64,000 nt of DNA, taken from the NCBI GenBank assembly GCA_038373885.1, contig JAWZYV010012263.1:744001-808000 (forward strand), given 5' to 3'. The DNA is from Cheiracanthium punctorium. Lineage: Eukaryota > Arthropoda > Arachnida > Araneae > Cheiracanthiidae. Made by a program: the position numbers and the translations under genes. Below the pieces are notes generated by a model. It was not told the DNA's origin. It made no database searches and saw only the letters and a program-made list of their open reading frames with translations. Numbering within the stretch: position 1 is the first letter of the stretch; each line of letters opens with the position of its first letter. Positions 1-10,858 of this stretch are shown here, piece by piece.

Positions 1-177
1 TAATATAAAAATGAAAAGACATTGAATTTTTCTCGTATGTGGTGTCAATACATGCACTTCACTTGCATCAGCATCAAAGGCCCAGTCTGTCCTGGACTTT
101 ATGTTGGCTTAGTCGGGTCGGAATACACAGCCCACTCTGAATGCACAGACACACACGTATATGTGATTATATATATA

Positions 178-220
<43 letters not shown>

Positions 221-776
221 GATGCTACAACGCATTGCATTCAGATCCCACTGTCATGTAAAAGAAATATAGGTAGTAAATTTTGATTACAGTGAACCAC
301 GAATTTCCCGTACAGTAAACCTTGGAACTATATTCTAATAAAGTCTTTCTAAAAGTAAAAATAAACTGTATATCGTCTCCTTCTTTAATGAAAGTTCATC
401 GTTAAATAAATTTTCATCTCAAACCTGCATATTTTTGATATACAACGAAAATCAAAGTACGGCCATGAATCGGAAAAACTACTTTATACATTCAGAACAA
501 TTAAAGTTGTTAATTATTCTGATATTAAGATTTTTTTAAAGAAACGAAAGAAAGAAGTATTATGTTATTTCTTGGAAAAGAGTTCTTCATTACGTCCATT
601 TTAGTCACAAAAATGAAGCTGGAAGAGCGTTAAAAAATAATTTAACTCTTCTAGAGAAAGCAATAGGCCATAAAATTATTTTAACACTTCGTTAAAGGGA
701 GAGAAGCAAAAATTCCTTGTTACTTTACTTATAAAACGAATGCTCAGTATACCAATGAAATAATATAAATTGTTTT
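1..776. other. AT-rich non-coding DNA with one microsatellite
   Basis: I see no gene here. A TG/TA dinucleotide microsatellite lies at about 170-215 and explains the small open frame running into it. The rest is AT-rich unique-looking sequence. Confidence 0.6.
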
Positions 777-778
777 TA

Positions 779-1180
779 TTAGGTTGTAACGAAAGTTTCC
801 CGCCACCATAAACATCGTCAGTAAACAGTTTGCGTTGGCGTATTTGCTCCTATTTTGTCAAACGATTTTTGGCATTTGAAAGAAAGAGACTTATTTTATA
901 AATCTGTGTTATGAAATCTGTAAAAAAATATAGTTATCATTGAGTACAAGGTGTGTCAAATAGAACTATCACTCTAGAGGATTAGAACCATCATTTACTT
1001 CCAGTTGTGTTGCAAAAAGTCAGCTACAGAATATCAACGACTAATGAGTACAGCTTTAAATACTTGTTGCATCACGTGACACTGTGCAGGTTTGGTACCG
1101 AAACTTCAAAAAGAGTTATCTAAGGAGTTAGAAGTTAGTTTTTCAAGCAGATTTGGCGGAAAACTTTCGTTACAACCTGA
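779..1180. mobile_element. mariner-type MITE, 402 bp
   Basis: The ends are inverted copies of each other: the left end begins TTAGGTTGTAACGAAAGTTT and the right end, read on the other strand, begins TCAGGTTGTAACGAAAGTTT. Both ends are bordered by TA (777-778 and 1181-1182), the target duplication of Tc1/mariner transposons. The TTAGGTTG start is typical of mariner termini. The interior has no transposase frame, so this is a non-autonomous copy. Confidence 0.75.
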
Positions 1181-1444
1181 TAAAACGTATACAGTGTTGG
1201 CATGGCATAAAAATTCTAATTTTAGGATGTGCAATTAGGTTTCTTAAACATTCTTTATATTCGGGCACGTCGCTATTGGCAGGACACTTCGCTTTCTTTA
1301 AAGTCTGATACAGAGAACGAAATTTGTTGGTCTCAAAGAAAGAACTCGAGCTACTAAATTTGGTTACCCTAACTTGCTCAATTTTAAGTGAAATATTGGC
1401 AGTTAGTCAATATAAGCAAAATGCATAGCGTGGCCAAATATATT

Positions 1445-2155
1445 ATTACATTTTCGGGTTAACTGTCAGATTAAGATAACTGTTGTGTAATACCAGAGTG
1501 ATGTCCCCTGTAACCTATCGGCAGAAGAGGCCCGAGAAAATAGGGATAGAAGTGAGGGACAGACTTACGTGGTGGAGAAACGTCGGTGTTATTATTAACA
1601 TTGTTATTATCACTATTGTTGGTATTTCTACTATTAAGATGCTGTTTTGTTTTTACATTTAAGATAGTTTAATGGGGACATTATTACATTTTCGGGTTAA
1701 CTGTCAGATTAAGATAACTGTTGTGTAATACCAGAGTGATGTCCCCTGTAACCTATCGGCAGAAGAGGCCCGAGAAAATAGGGATAGAAGTGAGGGACAG
1801 ACTTACGTGGTGGAGAAACGTCGGTGTTATTATTAACATTGTTATTATCACTATTGTTGGTATTTCTACTATTAAGATGCTGTTTTGTTTTTACATTTAA
1901 GATAGTTTAATGGGGACATTATTACATTTTCGGGTTAACTGTCAGATTAAGATAACTGTTGTGTAATACCAGAGTGATGTCCCCTGTAACCTATCGGCAG
2001 AAGAGACGCGAGAAAATAGGGATGGAAGTGAGGGACAGACTTACGCGGTGGAGAACTGTCGGTGTTATTATTAACATTGTTATCATCACTATTGTTGGTA
2101 TTTCTACTATTAAGATGCTATTTTGTTTTTACATTTAAGGTAGTTTAATGGGGAT
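1445..2155. repeat. Tandem array, three copies of a 238-bp unit
   Basis: The unit beginning ATTACATTTTCGGGTTAACT starts at 1445, 1683 and 1921, giving a period of 238 bp. The first two copies look identical by eye. The third has about ten substitutions (for example GACGCG instead of GGCCCG near 2006) and stops at about 2155. No coding potential is seen. This may be a fragment of a satellite or a locally duplicated repeat. Confidence 0.9.
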
Positions 2156-2546
2156 AGTTTTATATTTAATCAAATGTGTGTGTGTGTTGTTTAATAAACG
2201 TCCTTCCAGTTCTTACGCTTACAAGAGCACAACAAGCTCACAAGAACACAAGCTGACAAAGTGTATTAACACTCGGTGAGCTTGTTAGAATCAATTGTAT
2301 GTTAATTTATAAATTTAGAAGAAATATTTACCTGTAATTGAGGCAAAATTGCATAATTTCCGAATTTTGTTTTAAAATTTGATTTGTATAAGTTCAAGAT
2401 TACTACCGTTTTACAACTTTTAACGATAGCTATAATGCTCTTACCATCGAGGGGACTTCTATCAGAAACTATTCGAACTATTCTTGCATAACCCATAGTT
2501 TAAACACTTTTTAGAAAATAATTTTTCATGTGCGTTTAAAAATAAC
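2156..2546. other. Non-coding stretch
   Basis: I see no gene or clear repeat. A 64-codon minus-strand frame at 2302-2496 has no recognisable motif. Confidence 0.5.
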
Positions 2547-2550
2547 TTAA

Positions 2551-3033
2551 CCCTTTGAGGCGCAACCCTTTACCAATGCTGAAAAAAGGGCAGCCGTTGC
2601 CATCGCTCGACTTAACTACCAGCAAGACGGCGGAACGATGGCGGACGATCGAAACGTTCATCGATGGCCACAGATCGTGAGACCCTTTTTCGACGACAGC
2701 TGGCTGTGCCCGAGCACAGCGATGAACGTTTCGATCGTCCACCATCTTGCTGGTAGGTAAGTCGAGCGATGGCAACGGCTGCCCTTTTTTCAGCATGGGG
2801 CAATCTCTCCAGCTGTTCTCGAATTCTTCCATTTTTCAGCAGATGTCAGTGCTGTTAAAAATAGTCGTGACAATTTTTTGACGGGAAATGACGTGCTAAA
2901 AAGTAAAGGATTCCCGTGGAGCTCTGTCACCCGCAAGTATTTTCATAGAAATCAAATCTATTCTTCGTGACTGGCAACAGTCAAAACGTCAGAGTTTGGT
3001 GTTCCCAGAGCGGGATCACTGCGCGTTAAAGGG
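2551..3033. mobile_element. TTAA-flanked foldback element (piggyBac-like MITE), 483 bp
   Basis: The element is bordered by TTAA at 2547-2550 and 3034-3037. Terminal inverted repeats start CCCTTTGAGGCGCA on the left and CCCTTTAACGCGCA on the right. TTAA plus a CCC start is the hallmark of piggyBac-type transposition. Inside, roughly 2580-2660 and 2725-2805 form a second inverted repeat (both contain GGCAGCCGTTGCCATCG or its complement), so a transcript would fold into a long hairpin. The minus-strand frames at 2536-2832 are products of this palindrome, not genes. Confidence 0.7.
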
Positions 3034-3037
3034 TTAA

Positions 3038-4371
3038 AAAGCTGAAAACTGGCACTTTCGGTGGGTATCCCTAACCATTTTCAGACTGTTATTTGCAATG
3101 CTCGTAGCTTCAGTTATTGGGGGTGCTGCTTTAAGAATTGATCTATTGCTTTAGTGATCCGTGAAAAACAACAGTAGGTAAATATGGGAAAATTCTATAC
3201 TAAAAAGAAAATACAACAATAAGAAATAAAAGTGAAAAATTGTATATTTTTACATTAATTGCAACACTTTAAAGTTTTGCATGTACACACCTGACAACAC
3301 TGCCAGAACTAGAAATTATGTCACCCGGGGCAGATCTTAATATTTGCATCCCTGTCTTTAGAGTCATAACTGATTTTGGCAACTCCTCACCCCCTTTCAA
3401 GACGGAGCCCGGGCACGTGCTCCGTTTACCCATCCCAAAAACGGAAAAAAATTACGTCCACTGTCAATTATCATTTTGCAACAATTAAAGCTAATATTTT
3501 ACGTATTTATATAAATATTTACGTAAACTTTAAATAGTATAGTAATATTTCAAACGCAAAATAAAGTGTAGGTGATATCTTAAATTTTAGCACTAAATGA
3601 TGTAAGAAATAAAAATGGAAATACCTCTGTTTCTAATAGCCTAATTACTGAGGCGACTAGGCCGAGCTGAAGGTACTCAAGCTTTGAATGCACCTCTAAG
3701 AAAAAAGTTTCATTCAAAATTATTAAGTTTTATACTCATTTTTAATATTTGATTTTTACATTTAAAAAAAGATACAATTTTTATTGTCGAGAACGTAAAA
3801 GAGGTTTTCTGAAAGCGCCAGGCCTAAGCCGCCAAATCCTTTTAACGAAGTCCTGCATTGCTTTTGTCTGCTAAATTATCAGAGATATCTTAACCCAACA
3901 CTGCTCGGCTGGAACTGAGAACTGTGAATTCTGCAGTTCTCTGTCTGCTTTTCCCCCGTATTGTATCAGACTTCGCGCAGGTGCAGAGTAATCAAACGCA
4001 ACGTTGGCAGTAGCTGTATTCTGAGCAGTTCCTTTAAAAGGATTTTCTACATTTTTGAGGAGTTGGTATTGCTACGTGATAGCTACTGGTTTCAAGCTTA
4101 AGGATTGTGCAAGTATTAAGAAAATATAATAGAAAAAAATGTATTTTTATTTAACTGAATATACTACAGTTCTACAGTCCCTATGTACGAGCCACCACTG
4201 GTTATTTGTTGATTTTCTTCTTAGAAGAAGCTCCCGCCAGCCTTCACCGAGTTACGCATGCGTAATGTGGGGTTTGTCGCTCCCTCACCAATTACAATTT
4301 GTAAGGCCTCTCAACGAAACCATAACATCTATTTCCATTGGGTTTTGTAAGGATGGAAAGTGAAAAATACG
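3038..4371. other. Non-coding stretch
   Basis: AT-rich sequence without a supportable gene or array. A short GC-richer piece near 3355-3440 shows no recognisable structure. Confidence 0.5.
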
Positions 4372-4373
4372 TA

Positions 4374-5284
4374 CAGGGTGATCAGGATATGAGTATACAT
4401 TTGAAAAATTAATAATTCACGGAGTTATGTACGTAGTGAAGTAAAAATTGACACACGTGCTTGGAATGCCATGGGGTAATATTGCAACCTCAAAAAAGAA
4501 AATGGTCAAAAATCGCCAACAGATGGCGCTGGACAGAAAACCTGTCATACAAACTCCATTGCACCCTACGAGAAAGTCACGGTGTGGTGTGGATTCACCA
4601 CATGTACCGTTATCGAGCCCTTTTTTCTTCGGGGAAATGCGCGATTCTGGTTTTGTAATTGTTGGCATTACGGGTGAAAGGTCCGCCGATATATTACAGA
4701 ATCACATCATCCATATCCATAGCCTGGCTGATAAGCACCTGCTGTAACGTACGATTTTTATGCAGGACGGTGCTCCACCCCATATTGCTAGACTTGTGAA
4801 AGATCCCTTGCGCACGTCGTTTGGTGATGATCGCGTGATGAGCCACCACTTTCGTTATGCTTCCGGGTCCCCAGATCTCACTCCGTGCGATTATTGGCTC
4901 TGGGGTTGCCTGAAGTCTCAAGTCTACCGCGATCGACCGACTTCAATAAGACAACATCCAATGCCAGTGTCTCACCATGACTACAGATATGCTGTACACT
5001 GTTGTTCACAACATTCTCCCTCGTTTACAGCCATTCTTGAAGAATGACGGTCGACATGTTTAGCATTTGTTCTGAAGAACATCGTTTTTGTTTTATCGTT
5101 ATGCTAATTATAATTTTTTTATCGCATGAAGCTCCATCTGTTGGCCATTTTGTGAACTTTTTCTTTTTTGAGGTTGCAATAATATCCCATGTCATTCCAA
5201 ACATGTGTGCCAATTTTTACTTCTCTACCTACATTATTCCGTGAATTATTTTTTTAAATGTATACTCATATTCTGATCACCCTG
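4374..5284 (+). mobile_element. IS630/Tc1-mariner-type transposon with long terminal inverted repeats
   Basis: About 150 bp at the left end (from CAGGGTGATCAG) is repeated in inverted form at the right end (finishing CTGATCACCCTG at 5284), including the stretch around GGTAATATTGCAACCTC. A TA precedes the left end at 4372-4373. The right border reads TCTA rather than TA, so the target duplication is not clean. The interior holds the back half of a transposase. The front half, including the first catalytic aspartate, is missing, so the element is internally deleted. Confidence 0.8.
4567..5044 (+). pseudogene. Broken IS630/mariner-type transposase, C-terminal half
   Basis: This is a relic of a DDE transposase of the IS630/Tc1-mariner superfamily, which would cut and paste the surrounding element in the nucleus. 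The reading passes through KVTVWCGFTT, then GEMRDSGFV and the block QDGAPPHIA that carries the second catalytic aspartate (near 4766). It ends with SPDLTPCDYWLWG (near 4874-4912), which carries the third. The frame shifts at a run of T around 4620, has an in-frame stop (TAA) at about 4744, and shifts or decays after 4940. The N-terminal DNA-binding domain and first aspartate are absent because the left inverted repeat runs almost straight into this part. The family is common in arthropod genomes. It cannot make active enzyme. Confidence 0.85.
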
Positions 5285-5289
5285 TCTAT

Positions 5290-6236
5290 TGTTTGCCAAG
5301 TTTTATGTTACCAATATGCTCTTTTATATTTCTTTTCGTTACGCCGATATGATATCCCAAAATATGGTTTCTTGAATTGTTATCGTGTTTTGCATACCAG
5401 AGAACTACTGTGCTTTCTCTTACGGTGGCTACGTTTTTTCGTTTGTCAGCTCATAAACATGTCTACAAACAATAAAACATGTCTCCAAAATCTAAGAATT
5501 CTGCAGCCAATTTAACCTAATATTACTAAAGTATCATTCATACTTTTTCCTTCAATGACTGTTCAAATTAGAGGCATTTGATCTGGACAACCCGTACTTT
5601 GTTTTCCAAAACAGAAATTCATAAGCTTTTTTCTTCGTTTCTTTTTATTTCCCCCCTCTCAGAGAATTTATGCACCAGTCTGTGATTAAAACTATCCAAG
5701 TACGCTAAAACGTTTAAGAAAATAATTACTCTCCAGTCTTTTTAACGTACGCAATCTCAGTCGAATTATGAACGCCTCATGAAGCATTTTTGTAATTGGA
5801 TACTTATGTCAAATCATTCAAGCAATTAAAAATGGGAGAATGGAGATATTTCATTATTTATCTGAATAAATGTTTTGACTCTCGGATGGGTCTGAGAGTG
5901 CAACTTACTTGCATTATGTATTTTTAATTAAATTTTTTTTTAATTTCCATTTACTTTTTATCGCTTCGTTTTAATAGTTTTTTGACATATTTTATGATAG
6001 TTCCTGAGAGTCATGGAGTACCAGCGGTGTTTTCCCGTACGTTGTTATCATCAGTTAATTATAGAAGTTACTCATTCATACTCGGATCCAAAATATTTCC
6101 CAGAAAATAATAAAAATTACTCGGGTTCGTTAAAATAATGATTTTCCACCCAATTTTTCGAACTTAATTTTGTTTTATTAAACTTAATTTTGTACTAAAC
6201 TTAATTTTGTTTTACCTTAGTGTGCCCTATCACCCC
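5290..6236. other. Non-coding stretch
   Basis: I see nothing supportable apart from short homopolymer runs. The 85-codon frame at 5258-5515 starts inside the transposon end and has no recognisable domain. Confidence 0.5.
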
Positions 6237-6240
6237 TTAA

Positions 6241-6516
6241 CCCATTTGTGCCTGGATATTTTTGCGACTTTCTTCGATTTTTACTGATAACAGAAATAAT
6301 AGTTACATTTCTGATGTCAACTTCTTGAACAAGGGATGATTTCTTTTAAAATCATTATGCATAAAAATCGAAATATCAACATCCTACTGGGTCATGTTAA
6401 AATATTTTGTAGAGTTGAGGCTCAATACTCATGAATAAAGGCTAGGAAAAATAAATCACGTTTTCGACTAATAGCGAAAATGCCGTCCCAAAAAAGGGAC
6501 GCTAGGCATAAATGGG
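6241..6516 (+). mobile_element. 276-bp TTAA MITE, copy 1 (piggyBac-like)
   Basis: Bordered by TTAA at 6237-6240 and 6517-6520. Terminal inverted repeats are CCCATTTGTGCCTGG on the left and CCCATTTATGCCTAG when the right end is read on the other strand. A strong inner marker is GCCGTCCCAAAAAAGGGACG near the right end. Four more copies of exactly the same length lie in this window. Confidence 0.85.
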
Positions 6517-6559
6517 TTAAAAGTTTTGCCCAAGAGTTTAGACTCACCCTGTATGTGAG

Positions 6560-6622
6560 TTGCAGTAGTCGTAACCCCCCCCCCTCCCATGAAAAATTTC
6601 TGACTACGCCACTGTCACATGG
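6560..6622 (+). mobile_element. Fragment of a CAGGGGCGTAGCC-type hAT MITE
   Basis: AGTTGCAGTAGTCGTAACCC, the C run, and AAAAATTTCTGACTACGCCACTG match the right half of the complete hAT MITE at 44977-45144. The left half is missing, so only a remnant is present. Confidence 0.7.
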
Positions 6623-7363
6623 TGACCATCAGAGACTTCATAGTGTTCTACATGGATGTATCCGCACTACACTGCGTCGTCACGTTGCAACGTCACATGT
6701 TGGACACGGAGGGACGTCACAGAAGGTGCACATTTACATCGCATTTGTGATGTGACGAACGTGATATAATGCATCGTCACCGCAATGTCACTACCAACAT
6801 GCGATTGCTCTATGGGATGTATGTAATATATTCCGAAAAATTCAGCAGAAAGATGCAAAATCTTTCTGCTAAATATATTTCTCTGAAAAAGGTTTGATTA
6901 TGATTTAGTTAAAAGTAATAAAAATTTAAATTATGGAGAAATAGGAAAAATAGTAGTTGTTCATTTAATTACTGTGAAACTTTTTATCTTCAGAGCAGGC
7001 ACTTTCATAAAAGGGAGAATTTGGGAAATGGTTGAGCTTCAAAAAATTGATGCAGTTTCTGTTTTTACTATAGTACATTATTAATATGGGGTTTTCCTTT
7101 TGTATATCTCATCATTTTAAAAACATGGTTTTAGAAAACAGCCCCCCCCCCTATAAATAGGCAAAAATATTAAAACGAGCAATTAAAATTCTTTATTACT
7201 AAGATATGACGGCTGTTTTATAATTTCTTCTCTGAAAATAGTAAAGGAAAATATTTAAAGCTTAATTTCATAACCTGACAGTATAAATAATTGTACATTT
7301 TTTTCTATATATATAGCTATCTATCTGTATGACATCCAGGGTACAAAGAAATAGGTACTATAA

Positions 7364-7548
7364 CGATAATATAAATGAAACTTTGTAAATTAACACGCAT
7401 AACAAGACACTTATCTTAATCAGTACGATCGTTTCGATCGAAAAAAATCTTCGGCTTCATCAGCTCTCAGCACAGTCTCACAGATTAGTGAGGACTGAAG
7501 GATAAACAAAACGAAACAGAACAGCATGTTGCAAATTGTAAAAAGGAA
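7364..7548 (-). mobile_element. Left arm of inverted hammerhead-bearing repeat (Penelope LTR-like)
   Basis: This arm is the reverse complement of the repeat at 7620-8001 from AGACTTTGTAAATTAACA through the hammerhead-like core to ACAGAACAGCATG and a short T/A-rich tail. It is uninterrupted, unlike the right arm. The outer end carries a TTTACAAAGT block that is also found just 3' of the Penelope-like element's hammerhead at 28640-28690, which suggests these arms are long-terminal-repeat-like parts of a Penelope element whose body is gone. Confidence 0.65.
7424..7463 (-). ncRNA. Hammerhead-ribozyme-like motif, minus strand
   Basis: On the minus strand the order is CTGATGA (7463-7457), a helix II region beginning AGCCGAAGAT, then GAAAC (7435-7431), then the self-complementary ACGATCGT (7432-7425) followed by A. 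CUGAUGA, hairpin, GAAA and a short helix III ending in UH is the hammerhead core. Helix II is weakened here: CGAA pairs with TTCG, but the base next to the core does not pair well. It is probably a decayed copy of the motif on the other arm. Confidence 0.6.
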
Positions 7549-7680
7549 AATTCATTCAGAAATAGCAAAAATAGTAAAGAAGTAAGCAAGAAAAAGGATA
7601 TGAAGAAAAGGGGGGAGGGTTCTTTTTTTCAATTGGCAGCTTGCTGTTCTGTTTCGTTTTGTTTATCTTTCAGTCCCCAC

Positions 7681-7869
7681 CAAGGACGTACCCGGGGGGT
7701 GGTGGTCCAAGGGGGGTCCGGACCCCCTCCGAAATTTCAGTTTTTGCTAACAAAGTGATTTGCTAATAATGATGAAGTCTTTTTGCGAAAAATTCTACCT
7801 TTTCCATCGTTCGGACCCCCTCCGAAATTTTTGGACCCTCCCCGAAATTTTTTTCTGGGTACGTCCCTG
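7681..7869. mobile_element. hAT-type MITE, 189 bp, inside the hammerhead repeat
   Basis: Ends CAAGGACGTACCC and GGGTACGTCCCTG are inverted repeats, and an 8-bp target duplication GTCCCCAC sits at 7673-7680 and 7870-7877. Eight-base duplications with a CA-type start are the mark of hAT transposons. The inside is G- and C-run rich (CCGGACCCCCTCCGAAATTT occurs nearly twice) and non-coding. Confidence 0.9.
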
Positions 7870-7895
7870 GTCCCCACTATTCTGCGAGACTGTGC

Positions 7896-7947
7896 TGACA
7901 GCTGATGAAAGCCGAAGATATTCTTGGCGGAAACGATCGTACTGATT
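7896..7947 (+). ncRNA. Hammerhead-ribozyme-like motif, plus strand
   Basis: Core CTGATGA at 7902-7908, helix II GCC (7911-7913) with GGC (7926-7928) extended by AAGA/TCTT across a bulged G, then GAAAC at 7930-7934. The palindrome ACGATCGT (7933-7940) can form helix III alone or between two molecules, and it is followed by A, giving a GUA cleavage triplet. CAG before the core (7899-7901) can pair with CTG (7942-7944) as a very short helix I. An extra base on each side of helix II departs from the strict consensus. Type I hammerheads with short helix III are known in Penelope-like retroelements. Confidence 0.65.
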
Positions 7948-8001
7948 AAGACACTGTTATGTGTGTTAATTTACAAAGTCTTATTTATATCATCTTTGAA
8001 C

Positions 8002-9450
8002 ACCAGTTTTTGAGCGTTTTTTTGCTATAACGATCATTCTGAAACGTTTCAAGTATTCGATGTTTATGAACAAATCTATTCTCAAATCATTATTCGTAAT
8101 GCCTGCATTATCAATTCATTATTTTACATCTGAAGGAAATCAAACTTGTTTATTCTGTTAAATATGTATCGAGAACCATAATATGATCACTGTAGTTGTC
8201 CGATTATAAATAGTTGTAGCAGATTCATTATATCATCGGGGAAATTCGCCTTCCCCCCCGTTGTCTTCGATACGATTACAGGATAAATCTCATTCACGGG
8301 ACGTGTGTACATTAGTGTTACAGATTAGTTCTGAATATATCAATAATTGTTTGCGTTCATCAAGTTAGCAGTTTCATGCAAGTGATAGCGATGGGTATTC
8401 AGATCATATGACCCGAAATACTTCATTATTGACAAAAAACAAATACGCTTAAAATTAAATCGCGCGAAAGCGCAAGTAATAATAATTAGTGTGATTGTTA
8501 TAACACGTTGTTCGAATTTCTCTAGTGTATTAGAGAAAACACATATTCGCGCCACATAAATTAATCGACAAAAAATGCAATAAATTATTTTAATGTAGTT
8601 CTATATGAATGAGATCTGCGTACTTTCACAGATAAGAAGAATGGATTGCACATAAAGCAATTTATACAGATGGGTAATGAATTAGTGATACACTTGCGTG
8701 AATGTAATATAGTTTAAACCTGTCTGTTCAGTGAGGAGCTGTCAACTGATGATTCAGTGTCATAGAATACTTTTCAGCTAGCTTAAGCTTTAAAATGACC
8801 ACGAGAGAAACAACTGCAACAGCAATATTGTTTTAGAGCCGTTGACTGACTTCGAAACTAGTCGTTAGCAGCCAGACGTAGCACAAGCTGCCTAAATATT
8901 CCAATTATGGAATCGTTTCCAAACCACTAGTTCACTTGTCCAACGATAGAAAAATCTGTCGTCTAATCTGTATTTACGGCAGCAGTTAGACACTGCAAGT
9001 TAAATTGTATGTCCCATGTGTGGGATGGTCTTTTTCTGCAAATCACTCATTCAGTTTCCCAATCTTACGATCAAATGAAAGATATGGATGCGAAACTCAC
9101 ATTCTACACTCATCCGAACTTCCACTTCTGAGTGAAAATGAGCCATTTTCCGCCCATCATACACTCGAAAAAAAAAAAAAAAAGTTTAGATTTCCGACTG
9201 TTAATGAATTTATTTTGTACACTTAAAGACGCGTATATTTTCATTATATAATATTTACAGCATAAATAATAAAGCATGCTTAAGAAATTATTTCCAAGAA
9301 AAAGAGTATTTAGCCTTTTTATGCATTTTTGTTGGTGTTTTTATCTTTGATTTTTTTTTTTTTTTAAGAAGCGTTCCATGAACCATCTTAACTTTGACGA
9401 TCAGTTATTCTACTCATTATAAGCTTGTATATGAGCATTTATTTGTTTGG
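8002..9450. other. Non-coding stretch
   Basis: I see no gene. Positions about 9150-9170 (GAGCCATTTTCCGCCCATCA) are mirrored by 9779-9800, a distant inverted repeat that may mark a decayed transposon of about 650 bp. An A run lies at 9169-9183 and a T run at 9352-9365. Confidence 0.45.
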
Positions 9451-9507
9451 TTCAGTGTGTGCGTCTATCCAATACGTAATACGTTCCGCGCAAGAGTGGT
9501 TTGAGTA

Positions 9508-9594
9508 TGCCCGCCCATGCATTACAAGATGCTGCCGCTGAAGGATGGTCCGATAGCGATTCAGATGTAGCAAACAAGGAAGAAGATCAATAAA
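9508..9594 (+). CDS. Possible short C-terminal coding piece, acidic
   Basis: I do not recognise this. From ATG at 9508 the frame gives about 28 residues with an acidic tail (GWSDSDSDVANKEEDQ) and a TAA, followed by an A run and an AATAAA at about 9644. Acidic Ser-Asp runs occur near the ends of many transposase and nuclear-protein exons. It could equally be chance. There are no convincing splice partners in the window. Confidence 0.2.
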
Positions 9595-9939
9595 AAAAAA
9601 TATATTATTAAGTGTGAAAACTGATTATTTTCCATTATTGGTTAATAAACGTACATAATGCTTAGATAATTATTTAATTTATTTATACCACGAATTTCAG
9701 TTTTTATTTGAAATAACTATGTTTTCTTCTTTGTTTTGGAGTTATACACTTCTTAAATGTATATGACACATCAATTGGCCGATGGGCGAAAAATGGCCCT
9801 TATCAGCCCACCTCCTTTAAAAGACTTTTATAAATTAATGAGAGGTATTATTTAACGTAATCTCTTTTCCGACCTTATTTTGAACATTTCTTCAAGTTAC
9901 ATTTTCCACTTATCTCTAATATATAAAGGATTAAAGCGT

Positions 9940-9976
9940 GTTACCACTGTTTTGGAACACCCTGTATATTTTTTAC
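9940..9976 (+). mobile_element. Solo mariner-type end
   Basis: GCGTGTTACCACTGTTTTGG followed by AACACCCTGTATA resembles the right terminus of a Tc1/mariner element. Similar ends occur at about 52073-52113 and 54419-54457. I find no matching left end for this one, so it is a remnant. Confidence 0.5.
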
Positions 9977-9989
9977 TTAACTTTGAATT

Positions 9990-10854
9990 TGACTTTGAAA
10001 TTTCTACTGCAATTCATCTTTTTTTGGTTTGTTTGTTATTGTTCTCACCTCATCCCGTTTACTGAGTTCAATTTATTTATCCCAGATCTCAAATTTCGTA
10101 GCTCAACGGTGAAAATTCAGATAGTGATTGGAAACTGTATTAATATTTAACTTCACTATTAGATATCTAAACATGACCGAATCTTATATATCGACCCTTA
10201 AGAATCACTTTTAACTATATGTTGCATAATATTTTCAAAGCCACTGTTTTAAATAGCTTTGAAAATATCGCATTGTTAAAAATTAATTTTGGGGAGTTTT
10301 GAATTGTACAGATTCTAAAGAAAATTGAATTTATGTATGTTTTTAGTTAAGCTTTTCTGAAATATGATTCAATAATTCGTGATTAATATGAAAAAATGAT
10401 AGTCCTTCTCGCTGCTTTTGGGTTTTTTATAGTTTATAGTTTAAAACTAAGTGTGATGAAATAAATGCATTTGATATTTTAAAAATGCTTTTTAGCACTA
10501 AGCCATTTCTCAATGCATTCTAACTCGCAAATCGTTCGTTAAAAATGAATGAAACTTTATACTTTCAGATTTTATGAAATGTTGATTTCAAATTTTCAAG
10601 TCAAAAGATGAGATCGCCTTTGACCTTTCAGAACTTTGGTACAGTTTTAATTTGCAGATTACCTCCTAAGAGAAAAAAAAAACATTTTATAGCACGATAA
10701 TGAGCATTTATGGAAGTGAAGCTGAGCCTTTCTTTGATATTTGATGGAATTACAACTTAAAAATCTGTTTTGGTTCGAATAATTAATTTTGTTTATTTAT
10801 TATTTTTTAGTCGTCGTACATAGTTTCATCGTCCTAACATAGGTGAGAGTTTAT
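9990..10854. other. Non-coding stretch
   Basis: AT-rich sequence with no gene and no clear repeat. Confidence 0.5.
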
Positions 10855-10858
10855 TTAA

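Larger units (their letters stand above)
7620..8001 (+). mobile_element. Right arm of inverted hammerhead-bearing repeat, split by a hAT MITE
   Basis: This is the mirror copy of 7364-7548. Reading GCTGTTCTGTTTCG to CAGTCCCCAC, skipping 7681-7877, then TATTCTGCGAGACTGTGC rebuilds a continuous match to the other arm. It ends in TGTGTTAATTTACAAAGTCT. The two arms diverge from a centre of only about 75-100 bp, so the element body is missing or the arrangement is a solo inverted LTR pair. Confidence 0.65.

Noticed and set aside
9150..9800. Defined transposon bounded by GCCCATC inverted repeats
   Set aside because: The repeats are only about 20 bp with mismatches and have no target duplication. 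Mentioned only as a possibility.
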